From contig CAJIYT010000043.1 in assembly GCA_905181715.1 (NCBI GenBank), forward strand, positions 1 to 36,133: a DNA stretch of 36,133 nucleotides. The letters are read 5' to 3'. The position numbers were made by a program, and so were the translations under genes. Below, one piece after another: positions 22,572 through 31,016 of the stretch. This stretch comes from an uncultured Candidatus Poseidoniales archaeon. Lineage in GTDB: Archaea > Thermoplasmatota > Poseidoniia > Poseidoniales > Poseidoniaceae. Position 1 is the stretch's first letter. Each line of letters begins with the position of its first letter. The notes under the pieces were generated by a model that did no database searches, had not been told where the DNA came from, and saw only the letters and a program-made list of their open reading frames with translations.

Positions 22572-24930
22572 GAAGCACTGAAACCAGGTCATCGTCATCA
22601 TCGTCGTCATCATCATTATCAGCAGCATCGCTAGCATCTTCTGATTCAAGAGTTACTTCTTCGACAGTGGAGTCTTCATCGCTTCCCATCAAATCGGTAA
22701 GTGGATCATTCTCCGCCACCAACTTGTCAACTGTTGTTTCAACCTCTTTGGGATCATCTGACTCTGATATGGCTGTATTGATTAGTTTTGATTCTAGTGC
22801 TTGATAATCAACATCTTCACCACGTTCGGCAGCCTCTAACGCCAAGCGAGCTGCTTCTTTGCGAGCATTACGTACTTCCGGTGGGTCTACAGAGAATTCG
22901 CAGACTAGGAGTATAGGATCACCAAAGGTAATTTGGCCACCGTATTCCATCAACTTGTCCTCGACATTGACCAAAACTGTATATGCGGTTGGATCCTTAC
23001 TTCTTCGCTTCTTATGTTTCTTATAATGATGGACATAGACCTTGTAGATTCCACCTGGTGCATCACTATCTGAGTCGCCACTCTCAGCAGACCAAACCAC
23101 ATTCTCGACTGGTTTCTTGGTATCAGGTCTGACATTTGCATCGACATCTAATTCACCACCACATGCAGAGATTCGGTTACCACCGTGTATCCTTTCACCT
23201 GATGGAGCTACTACATGGAGATCGAGATCATTGAAATTATTCCACATCAAAGAGACTTGCACATCCCCTGACTTTGCACCTTCTCGGGCAAGACGTTCCA
23301 TCAATTCAGCCCTAGCTTTGTCATCTGCCTCTTTGGCATTTGCATCTTCTACTGCTTTTTGGGAGGCTATTTCAGCCAGACGAATCTCTTCGCCTTCGGC
23401 GATATCATGTTGTCGTTGAATTTCCTCTTCAGCCTCTCTCGCTTCAGCCTCGGATGCAGCCCGTTCTTCGGCTTCCTTTGCTAAGCGAGCATCTTCAGCT
23501 GCTTGCTGTTCAGCCAATATTTCATCTTCTGCTGCTTTCTCGGCTGCTGCTGCCTTAGCTTCTTTTGCCTCTTGGGATTTGATTGCTATCGCTTGCTCCA
23601 TGATGGAGTCCATATCCACCTCTTCACCAGCCTCAGACGCTTCAAGAGCCATCTGTGCTGCTAATTTACGAGCATTGCGGATTTCTGGTGCATCGACTTG
23701 GAATTCGCATACCTGAGTTATTGGATCTCCAAAGGTCAAATCACCCTCGTACTCGGAAAGTGTATCCTCTATGTTGACAAGTACTTTGAAGGATGTAGGA
23801 TCCTTGGTTTTTCGCTTCTTGTGTTTCTTGTAATGATGGACATAGACCTTGTAAGTCCCACCTGGTGCCTCAGTGTCTACTTCGCCACTTTCGGCAGACC
23901 ATACCACATTTTCAACTGGTTTATTGGTTTCAGCACGGACATTTGCATCAACATCAAGTTCACCGCCGCAGGCGGAAAGACGGTTTCCTCCGTGGATTCT
24001 CTCTCCAGATGGTGCGACAACATGAAGATCGAGATCGTTGAAATTATTCCACATCAAAGAGATTTGCACATCGCCAGACTTTGCACCTTCTCGAGCTAAG
24101 CGTTCCATCAATTCAGCCCGAGCTCTTTCTCCAGCCTCTTTTGCAGCTTGCTCTTCCTCAGCCTTTTGTTCGGCGATCTCGATTAGACGTGCTTCCTCGG
24201 TTGCAGCCAAATCACGTTGACGTTGCAATTCTTCTTCTTGCTGACGTACTTCCGCTTCAGCGACTCTACGTGCCTCGGTTTCTGCTAATAGGCGCTCTTC
24301 TTCCGCCACTTGTTCTGCTGCTAGACGCTCTTCTTCAGTTGCGCGTGCCTCTTCCTCGATTCTGCGCTGTTCTGCTTCAGATGCCTCTGCTTCTGCTATT
24401 TCCGCAGCGATGCGTTCTTGTTCGATACGTTTCGCTTCTTCTTCAGCAGCAAGTTCTTCATCCTGGATTCGTTGTGCTTCTTCTTCAGCTAGACGCTTCT
24501 CTTCAGCCTCAGCAGCAAGACGCTCTTCTTCGAGACGAAGTTCTTCTGCCTCTGCCGCCAATCGCTCAGCTCTTTCACCAGCAAGGCGTTCTTCCTCTGC
24601 TCGCAATTTAGCAAGTCTTGCTGATTCGGCCTCAGCGGCCTTCTTAACTCGCTCTTCAGCTTCAATTTCTTCCTTGATTTTTCGTGCCTTCTCACGGGCC
24701 TCGATAGCTTCTTTATTTTCTAGCATATGTCTCTCGACTTCCGCCAACTTAATCGCTATCGCTGATTTTGCAGTAGTGAAATCTACTGCAGCGATACTGG
24801 ACTCTTCGCCTTTGAAAGGAACTTTTCGTGAAAGCCCCACGCTGCTGTCCCGGCGCTTGATAACAGACCAGATTCCAAAGCCAAATGAGCCTCCGAAGAG
24901 ACCCATCAGTAACCAAGAATCTAGTTCCAT
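22564..24930 (-). CDS. Membrane-anchored coiled-coil protein with two DUF2135/YfaP-like domains
   Basis: Start ATG 24930 places a membrane helix at the very N-terminus (LDSWLLMGLFGGSFGFGIWS); ATG 24996 is an alternative. The 788-residue protein then has about 230 residues of Ala/Glu/Arg-rich coiled coil. A beta domain follows, with VQISLMWNNFNDLDLHVVAP, SGERIHGGNRLSACGGELDVD, and GGTYKVYVHHYKKHKKR. A second coiled coil and a second copy of the beta domain come next, offset 269 residues (807 bp). The pattern W..N..DLDLHV.PSGE..GG...GGxLDxD resembles DUF2135/YfaP. The acidic C-terminus has nine consecutive Asp before LVSVLLS. The coiled-coil stretch could also be called TolA/SMC-like by low-complexity similarity. 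Function unknown. Confidence 0.7.
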   Translation of the reverse strand: MELDSWLLMGLFGGSFGFGIWSVIKRRDSSVGLSRKVPFKGEESSIAAVDFTTAKSAIAIKLAEVERHMLENKEAIEAREKARKIKEEIEAEERVKKAAEAESARLAKLRAEEERLAGERAERLAAEAEELRLEEERLAAEAEEKRLAEEEAQRIQDEELAAEEEAKRIEQERIAAEIAEAEASEAEQRRIEEEARATEEERLAAEQVAEEERLLAETEARRVAEAEVRQQEEELQRQRDLAATEEARLIEIAEQKAEEEQAAKEAGERARAELMERLAREGAKSGDVQISLMWNNFNDLDLHVVAPSGERIHGGNRLSACGGELDVDANVRAETNKPVENVVWSAESGEVDTEAPGGTYKVYVHHYKKHKKRKTKDPTSFKVLVNIEDTLSEYEGDLTFGDPITQVCEFQVDAPEIRNARKLAAQMALEASEAGEEVDMDSIMEQAIAIKSQEAKEAKAAAAEKAAEDEILAEQQAAEDARLAKEAEERAASEAEAREAEEEIQRQHDIAEGEEIRLAEIASQKAVEDANAKEADDKARAELMERLAREGAKSGDVQVSLMWNNFNDLDLHVVAPSGERIHGGNRISACGGELDVDANVRPDTKKPVENVVWSAESGDSDSDAPGGIYKVYVHHYKKHKKRRSKDPTAYTVLVNVEDKLMEYGGQITFGDPILLVCEFSVDPPEVRNARKEAARLALEAAERGEDVDYQALESKLINTAISESDDPKEVETTVDKLVAENDPLTDLMGSDEDSTVEEVTLESEDASDAADNDDDDDDDDDLVSVLLS

Positions 24931-24997
24931 GTTTGCACGGGAGTAGGTCCACCACGATATTATCATCGGTTGTCTAATTTCATATTTCACTACCATA

Positions 24998-25012
24998 TTG
25001 AATTTAATTCAA
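24998..25012. promoter_or_regulatory. 15-bp perfect palindrome TTGAATTTAATTCAA
   Basis: TTGAATT and AATTCAA flank a single T, in the 231-base AT-rich gap between the coiled-coil protein (start 24930) and the ADH synthase gene (start 25162). It lies 68 bases before the first and 150 before the second. It may be an operator for the divergent pair. Nothing else in this gap was recognised. Confidence 0.3.
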
Positions 25013-25161
25013 CATTTTATTAGTGCATTAAACGGTGTAGAAAATAGTCCCTCATCTATATCATGGCAATACAAAATTGGCGTCATATCTTATGCTGATG
25101 GGACTATGCAAGTTATTTGTTCAAAGAAATGCTTGTGTACGTTGGCACTATCCCCTGAACA

Positions 25162-25935
25162 ATGTCCGACTATGATTCGATTCTTCCAGAGGGAAGAGGG
25201 GTGTGGGTTCCTATTGATCATGGGGCCTCGGATTATCCCTCCGAAGGCCTAGAAAACCTAGCCGAAACCATCGCCGCAGTAGTCCGAGGCGGGGCTGATG
25301 CAATCATTGCTCACAAAGGTGTAATCAGTGCTTTTGGCCATCTTCATCCCGGGCATATGATCGCTCATCTATCCGCTTCAACTCGTCATGGTGGTAAACG
25401 CAGTGACGATAAAGTCCTAGTCGGAAGTTGTGAAGAAATGCTCTCAAGAGGAGCTGTCGCAGTAAGTGTACAGGTTAATTTGGGCTCTGAACATGAAGCG
25501 GCTATGATAGAGCGAATGGGTGCGGTAACCGAGGAATCACATCTTCTTGCTATGCCTAGTTTAGGGATGATCTATGCCAGAGGTCCGGGTTTGAAATTAG
25601 ACCCGGCTGATGAAACCAATGGTATCGCTCATGCTGTGCGTCTTGGCTTCGAATTAGGCTGCGATGTAGTCAAAACAAGTTGGACTGGAAATGCTAGTTC
25701 CTTCACTAAAGTCACCGCTGCCGTACCAATCCCGGTACTGATAGCCGGTGGTGACTCTCAGATGGGAGATTTAGGTTTGCTAGAGATGATACACCAAGCG
25801 ATTGGAGCAGGTGCCGCCGGCGTTTGTATGGGCCGACAAATATTCACCCATCCCAATCCAGAGAAAATTACTAGAGCAATAGTGCAAATAGTGCATGAAG
25901 GCGCTACTGCAGATGAGGCTTTTGCCACACTTTGA
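25162..25935 (+). CDS. aroA': 2-amino-3,7-dideoxy-D-threo-hept-6-ulosonate (ADH) synthase
   Basis: First step of the archaeal aromatic pathway: transaldol condensation of a 6-deoxy-5-ketofructose phosphate with L-aspartate semialdehyde. The 257-residue TIM-barrel (FBA class I/DhnA family) has VPIDHGASDYP near residue 17, GMIYARG with the expected acid/base Tyr138, DVVKTSWTG with the Schiff-base Lys171, and the phosphate-binding PVLIAGGDSQMGD and GAAGVCMGRQIF. It is slightly short at the N-terminus; a TGA two codons before ATG 25162 fixes the start region. No Shine-Dalgarno is present, so it is probably leaderless. First gene of a five-gene operon. Confidence 0.92.
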   Translation: MSDYDSILPEGRGVWVPIDHGASDYPSEGLENLAETIAAVVRGGADAIIAHKGVISAFGHLHPGHMIAHLSASTRHGGKRSDDKVLVGSCEEMLSRGAVAVSVQVNLGSEHEAAMIERMGAVTEESHLLAMPSLGMIYARGPGLKLDPADETNGIAHAVRLGFELGCDVVKTSWTGNASSFTKVTAAVPIPVLIAGGDSQMGDLGLLEMIHQAIGAGAAGVCMGRQIFTHPNPEKITRAIVQIVHEGATADEAFATL

Positions 25936-25944
25936 GGGTTTTAG

Positions 25945-26904
25945 ATGGAGGTTTGGATCGAGAACGAGATTTCCCCAGAAGGGGTCGACCGCTCGATTAA
26001 AATCGCTGATAACTGCATTCTTGATAACGGTAAAAAGATTGGAATACAGGTGTTAATTGATTCAAAAGAAGGACAAGCACGTGCTAGATCATTAGCTGGA
26101 AGTATTGATTGGATATTACTTGAGTTTCAGGATTGGACTATGATCCCCATAGAGAATATCGTGGCTTCCTGTGACGGGGGACCGACCAAAGTCGCAGCGA
26201 GAATCAGTTCGCCAGAGCAAGCGCAGGGTGCAGCATTTGCCCTTGACATCGGAGTTGATGCGATTCTAGCAAATGAGGAATGTCTAGATTCGGCATTGAT
26301 TGCAAAAATGCAACGTCAAGAATCGAGTATTCCCACTGCTGATATTGTCCGTGAACCTTTCACTGCAGCACTTCTTACTGTGACAGATGTCAAAGAAGGC
26401 GGTGTAGGAGATAGAGTCTGTGTCGATTTCACATCCTATCTCGAAAAAGGCGAAGGGATTTTAGTCGGTTCCAGCGCCTCATCTATGGTTCTCGTTCATT
26501 CGGAAACCATAGAGAGTGAGTTTGTCCCTACACGTCCATTCAGAGTAAATGCTGGTGCGGTACACTGCTATGCTTTGATGGCAGACGGAACGACAAAATA
26601 TCTTTCCGAAATAAGATCTGGCGATGAAGTTGCGATTATTTCAGCGCAAGGAAACATGCGCTCAGCAGTAGTAGGCCGCTTAAAAATTGAACGAAGACCA
26701 TTAATTCAACTCTGCTGGTGCGATGACAATGGTAAAAAGGCACATACCTTCCTGCAACAAGCGGAGACCGTTAGGCTGATTGAACAATCGAGTATCCCAA
26801 CCCCTGTCACCGAAGTAAAGACCGGAGTAGAATTAATTGGGTCTAGCGACCCATCAGGGCGCCATTTAGGTTTGGCAATCAGTGCTGAAGTCCGCGAGGT
26901 GTAA
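25945..26904 (+). CDS. aroB': 3-dehydroquinate synthase II
   Basis: Oxidatively deaminates and cyclises ADH to 3-dehydroquinate with NAD, the second archaeal step replacing bacterial AroB. The 319-residue sequence has the family's two halves. The N-terminal half has DWILLEFQDWTMIPIENIVA. The C-terminal half has TVTDVKEGGVGDRVCVDFTS, EGILVGSSASSMVLVHSET, FRVNAGAVHCYALMADGTT and KYLSEIRSGDEV, followed by ERRPLIQL. These match PF01959 closely. GAGGG lies ahead of ATG 25945, nine bases after the ADH synthase stop, indicating one transcript. Confidence 0.95.
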   Translation: MEVWIENEISPEGVDRSIKIADNCILDNGKKIGIQVLIDSKEGQARARSLAGSIDWILLEFQDWTMIPIENIVASCDGGPTKVAARISSPEQAQGAAFALDIGVDAILANEECLDSALIAKMQRQESSIPTADIVREPFTAALLTVTDVKEGGVGDRVCVDFTSYLEKGEGILVGSSASSMVLVHSETIESEFVPTRPFRVNAGAVHCYALMADGTTKYLSEIRSGDEVAIISAQGNMRSAVVGRLKIERRPLIQLCWCDDNGKKAHTFLQQAETVRLIEQSSIPTPVTEVKTGVELIGSSDPSGRHLGLAISAEVREV

Positions 26905-26906
26905 TC

Positions 26907-27791
26907 ATGGCAGTATTAGGGAAAGGCGAAGCCAATGGGGCTATCAGTCTACTTCATGCCGCAGGTCTTGGCTATGGAGCTAGTCTCGCTATCGATTTAC
27001 CATTAATCGTCAGACTACTCGATAGCCCTTACAAAACTCAGCCAGATGATCAAGATGATATTCTAGGCCATACCATTCGTATTTGGCAAGATAACGGATA
27101 TACCCTTCCTGCTGGTGAATTACATTGGGCCGTAATTTCAAAAATACCGCAAAGACAGGGTTTGAAATCCTCATCTGCATTATGCATCGCTGCTCTACGC
27201 GCACTTTGTGATGCAACAAATACCTCTTTGGATGATAGTCTAATGGTCGATTTAGCCCGCAACATCCAATTGACTGCTGGAGTATCGCTTACCGGCAGTA
27301 TCGACGATGCATGGGCTTGTCTCACCGGAGGTTGGAAATTAGTTGATATCAATGCTGAAAGTTCGGCTGAAGGGATTATCAGGGAATCCCCAGGTCTACC
27401 AAGTGCTGATTGGGATATTATTATCGTATTGGGCAAGGAGAGAGAGAAAAAACTCACCTTCGAGGATTTTGCACCACAACAATCTTCATTTTTACAGGCA
27501 TTTAATGCTCTACAAGAAGGTAATGACATAATGGCAATGACTTGGAATGGCCGAGCGATGCTCGGAGTTCTCAATGATGCTGAATTGAGAAGGATGACCA
27601 ATGACTCGTTCGTCAATGGCGCCAGAGCCGCAACTGTTACCGGCTCTGGAAATGCCATGGCAATTCTTGTCCCAGGCGCAAGTAGTTCCCTTCATTCTCA
27701 TATTGTCGCCTGGTATACTCAGAGAAGCGATTACGAGGTTATCCAAGCGAAAATCATCAATGGACCGATGCCCAAAGTCGAAGAGCATTGA
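26907..27791 (+). CDS. aroK: Shikimate kinase, archaeal GHMP type
   Basis: Phosphorylates shikimate at O3 using ATP. The archaeal enzyme is a GHMP-family kinase unrelated to bacterial AroK. The 294-residue protein has an N-terminal GEANGAISLLHAAGLGYGAS, the ATP-binding motif PQRQGLKSSSALCIAAL near residues 83-100, the TGSIDDAWACLTGG loop and the C-terminal GARAATVTGSGNAMAILVPG typical of the third GHMP motif. GAGGTG precedes ATG 26907, which is two bases past the dehydroquinate synthase stop. 3-Dehydroquinate dehydratase, shikimate dehydrogenase and EPSP synthase are not in this window. Confidence 0.93.
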   Translation: MAVLGKGEANGAISLLHAAGLGYGASLAIDLPLIVRLLDSPYKTQPDDQDDILGHTIRIWQDNGYTLPAGELHWAVISKIPQRQGLKSSSALCIAALRALCDATNTSLDDSLMVDLARNIQLTAGVSLTGSIDDAWACLTGGWKLVDINAESSAEGIIRESPGLPSADWDIIIVLGKEREKKLTFEDFAPQQSSFLQAFNALQEGNDIMAMTWNGRAMLGVLNDAELRRMTNDSFVNGARAATVTGSGNAMAILVPGASSSLHSHIVAWYTQRSDYEVIQAKIINGPMPKVEEH

Positions 27792-27830
27792 AACCCTCAA
27801 CCAATCTGGGCCCGAGTGATATCCGTGAGA

Positions 27831-28814
27831 ATGCGCCTCGGCCAGACTGTCTGCGTCACCTTATTTGGTGAATCACATGGCAATAGTGTTGGTTCATTAG
27901 TCGAAGGTGTGCCTGCTGGTACCATTATCGATGCTGAGATCCTGATGGAGGATATGATCGCTCGCAGGCCTGGATCTAAACTTGCGAGTAAGCGCAAAGA
28001 AACCGATGAAGTTGAGATTCTATCTGGGGTATATCAGGGTAAAGCGACCGGTGATCCAATCCTATTGCTGATTCGTAATCGAGATGCTCGCTCAACTGAT
28101 TACGAGTTCCTTCCCAACCAACCACGTCCAGGGCATGCCGACCATGTCAGTAATGTCAAGAGTCAGGGATATGCTGACCCACGTGGCGGGGGTTCATTCT
28201 CAGGAAGATTGACTGCAGGATTGGTAGCTGCTGGCTCAATATCGCGCCTAATCCTACCATCTGAATGGAAAGTGGAGGCCAAAATACACCAAATAGGCGG
28301 CCTTGATGAGAGCGAGGGGAGAATCTTGGCTGAGAATTGTCGCAAGGAAAAAGATTCTATCGGCAGTTCGGTAATTCTAGAAATCAGTGGCTTACCAGTT
28401 GGTATCGGGGAACCTTGGTTTGATGGCTTAGAGCCGGCACTGGCTGGGGCACTAATGGCTATACCAGGAGCTAGAGCGGTAGAATTCGGACGCGGAGTGA
28501 TGGCTGGCACCATGAAGGGCAGTGAGCACAATGATTTGTGGCTAGATGATTTCAAACTCTTGGAAGGAGCAGATGGGGCTTTAGGTGGAATTAGTACAGG
28601 TGCTAAATTAACCGTGACAATTACTTTCAAACCACCTTCCAGTATTGCTCAGCCCCAACAAACCTGGAATGAGGGGCTCAAAGAAATTAGGGAATTGATT
28701 GTCAAGGGACGCCATGACCCAGTATTGGCACCAAGGGCTAGGATGGTTGTCGAAGCGGTTGCCCGATTGGTTCTGGCAGATCTAGGGGTTAGAGGAGGAT
28801 ACATCGATGCCTGA
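27831..28814 (+). CDS. aroC: Chorismate synthase
   Basis: Converts EPSP to chorismate with reduced FMN. The sequence of about 327 residues has LFGESHGNSVGSLVEGVPAG at the N-terminus, RRPGSKLASKRKETDEVEIL, NQPRPGHADHVSNVKSQGYA, DPRGGGSFSGRLTAGLVAAG, KGSEHND, LGGISTGAKLTVTITFKPPS and the closing GRHDPVLAPRARMVVEAVAR. All match the family's conserved flavin and substrate regions. The start is set at ATG 27831; GTG codons at 27825 and 27816 are in frame and cannot be excluded. Its stop overlaps the aspartate kinase start by eight bases. Confidence 0.95.
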   Translation: MRLGQTVCVTLFGESHGNSVGSLVEGVPAGTIIDAEILMEDMIARRPGSKLASKRKETDEVEILSGVYQGKATGDPILLLIRNRDARSTDYEFLPNQPRPGHADHVSNVKSQGYADPRGGGSFSGRLTAGLVAAGSISRLILPSEWKVEAKIHQIGGLDESEGRILAENCRKEKDSIGSSVILEISGLPVGIGEPWFDGLEPALAGALMAIPGARAVEFGRGVMAGTMKGSEHNDLWLDDFKLLEGADGALGGISTGAKLTVTITFKPPSSIAQPQQTWNEGLKEIRELIVKGRHDPVLAPRARMVVEAVARLVLADLGVRGGYIDA

Positions 28815-30075
28815 ATTAATAGTTCACAAATTCGGTGGTTCCTGCCTAAGAGATAAGGGCGATATCGACCGTATTGGACAATTAGTTAGTTCATTCACTG
28901 CAAAATCTGTAATTGTAGTATCAGCGCTTTGGGGGGTCACAGACCGTTTGATGCGGGCTGCAAATGATCCACATTACGCAGGCAGATTAGTTGAGGATTT
29001 ACGACGTCAACATTTGCGATTCTCTCCAGGAATTGAGGACTCTATGCACTATGATAAATTCACTAAAATCCTCAACGGAATTAGTAATGATTTGGTTAAT
29101 CTTTCAACTGAACCTTCTAATCCAGCAGCAAGAAATCGAATTCTCGCTGCAGGAGAGCGCTTGTCTGCTCTAGTTGTAGCCCATCGTTTGCAGCACTTTG
29201 GACTCGACGCCCATCCAGTTGGGGCTGAGGATATTGGGCTGAGGTTAAAGGGACGTACTGCTGCAAAGATTGTCGATTTGGAAAACTCAAAATTAACTTT
29301 AAGCCGCGATAATATAATTGGCATCCCTATTCTTACCGGATGGTTTGGTGAAGGTGATGATGGTGAGATTGCTATTCTTACCAGAGGTGGTTCCGACCAC
29401 TCGGCATCGGCATTTGCCAATCTCCTCAAAGCAGATCGGGTCATTCTTTGGAAAGATGTCGATGGTATTCTCGCCCTAAACCCCAGATGGGGTATCGCTT
29501 CACCGACAGTGGATTACCTCGGTTATGGCGAAGCGATTGAACTCTCGGTTCACGGTGCTTCTATTCTTCATCCATTCACGGTCGAACCATTGATAGAAAG
29601 TGGCATACCACTGGAGATACGCAATGTTTTTGCTGCTGTGGGAACAAATGCTACAACACTTATTGGGCCCGATATCTTGTCATCAACCTCTAAAATAAAG
29701 GCTATTGGTTGCAAAACCGGTGTGGCTATTATCACGACACCAAAGCCACTAAAAAATGAATTCTTTCAGATTATCGAAGAAGAAGGAATTACTGTTTGGT
29801 CATTGAATTCAACACCATCTGGTTCAAGATTGATAATCTCTGCTCATGATCTTGAAATAGTTGAACAAGAACTAGAAGATGCGAAGATAGAATCTCGAAC
29901 TGCTATTGTTAGTATGGTTGGAAATGGTATCGATACAACTATTGTCGAATTATTAAATCTGAAAACCGAAGTCATCAGTGAAAGTGAGCATGGTCTCCGG
30001 TTAATACTTGATACAGAAGATCTAACCGGTTCTTTAGCAAAACTTGCTAGATGCAATGGCTTGATTAGCCAGTGA
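28807..30075 (+). CDS. lysC: Aspartate kinase
   Basis: Phosphorylates L-aspartate, the first step toward aspartate semialdehyde, Lys, Thr and Met, and here toward the aromatic pathway. The 422-residue protein has the kinase motif HKFGGSCLRD (residue 7 on), SALWGVTDRLM, AAGERLSALVVAHRL, and the catalytic LTRGGSDHSASAFANLLKAD followed by WKDVDGILALNPR. Two C-terminal ACT-like domains follow (residues about 295-422), the usual site of feedback control. GGAGG lies ahead of the ATG within the end of aroC. Being last in the aromatic operon, it probably supplies the aspartate-semialdehyde precursor for ADH synthase. Confidence 0.93.
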   Translation: MPELIVHKFGGSCLRDKGDIDRIGQLVSSFTAKSVIVVSALWGVTDRLMRAANDPHYAGRLVEDLRRQHLRFSPGIEDSMHYDKFTKILNGISNDLVNLSTEPSNPAARNRILAAGERLSALVVAHRLQHFGLDAHPVGAEDIGLRLKGRTAAKIVDLENSKLTLSRDNIIGIPILTGWFGEGDDGEIAILTRGGSDHSASAFANLLKADRVILWKDVDGILALNPRWGIASPTVDYLGYGEAIELSVHGASILHPFTVEPLIESGIPLEIRNVFAAVGTNATTLIGPDILSSTSKIKAIGCKTGVAIITTPKPLKNEFFQIIEEEGITVWSLNSTPSGSRLIISAHDLEIVEQELEDAKIESRTAIVSMVGNGIDTTIVELLNLKTEVISESEHGLRLILDTEDLTGSLAKLARCNGLISQ

Positions 30076-30076
30076 T

Positions 30077-31006
30077 TTACTCTTCTTTATTCTCGCGCCA
30101 ATTCTGCAGATGAGTTGGTAAATCCAAAGCGAATAAACCACCGACGACGATGAATACCATCAAAGTGCCAAGTGCAACTCCATAAACCGAAATCAATTCA
30201 ACGGACTCTTCCATTCGCAAAGCTGTTTGCTCACTGAATAATGCAATGAACCAAGGCAGGATACGGTTGGCGGAAAGAACAAGGAATGCTAGTCCTGCTG
30301 CAATTGCTGGGTTGATGATTAATGAGCGATGATACTTACTGGCTATTCTCTTAACATTCATCACGTAAACCTCATTGGTTCGGATGCTTGTATCGAGCAT
30401 ACTGAAGCGTAGAACACCATTGGATAGTTCGAAGAACATCACTAGCAGAACCGCATATGTCACTACTAACAAGGTAAGCAGAGTAGCACTTTCTGCAAAG
30501 CCGAATGGATCTTGCGATAGGCTGACCTTTGAAGATGCAAAGCGCAACACTGAGACGATAAATAATAGATAAGAAATCAAAAGATAACGTGCATCTCTAC
30601 TCATAGTACCCCAGAAACCACAAACTACTGCAGCAATGATTACGAATAATTGCACAATATTGGCCACGAATAAACTACCGCTTACAGAATACCAAATTGT
30701 CCCTAAAGCCGGAGTGATAACATAGGTTAGAATACCCAGTGCAATCAATACGCCATAGGTTCCGAGTTGAAGATTCTGAACCATCTTATCCGCTGGTAGG
30801 AATTTCATTTTCGGAACGATTGGTCCGCCTAGAAGACTCTCAATGAATGATGGAACCTCTATTTCGGGAATCGCTTCTTTTGGAAGTTCGGAAGATCCGG
30901 CCATCTGTCCAGCGAGTTTTTTGCGACTTGGCGCTGCTGAACGAACAGTTTTTCCATCATATAGGTGTGATGTATCACCGGAGTTACCACTTTTTGGCTG
31001 CTGCAT
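30077..31006 (-). CDS. Polytopic membrane protein of the MoxR-DUF58 cluster
   Basis: This 309-residue protein has a polar, Ser/Lys-rich cytoplasmic N-terminus of about 75 residues, then seven or eight membrane helices from LQLGTYGVLIALGILTYVIT to LMVFIVVGGLFALDLP, ending in a charged tail. No family motif was recognised. It is preceded by GAGGTGAAATAG and starts ten bases after the DUF58 stop, so it is the last gene of the MoxR / DUF58 cluster. Its place suggests it belongs to the same membrane-associated assembly. It converges on the aspartate kinase gene with one base between the stops. Confidence 0.8.
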   Translation of the reverse strand: MQQPKSGNSGDTSHLYDGKTVRSAAPSRKKLAGQMAGSSELPKEAIPEIEVPSFIESLLGGPIVPKMKFLPADKMVQNLQLGTYGVLIALGILTYVITPALGTIWYSVSGSLFVANIVQLFVIIAAVVCGFWGTMSRDARYLLISYLLFIVSVLRFASSKVSLSQDPFGFAESATLLTLLVVTYAVLLVMFFELSNGVLRFSMLDTSIRTNEVYVMNVKRIASKYHRSLIINPAIAAGLAFLVLSANRILPWFIALFSEQTALRMEESVELISVYGVALGTLMVFIVVGGLFALDLPTHLQNWRENKEE

Positions 31007-31016
31007 CTATTTCACC

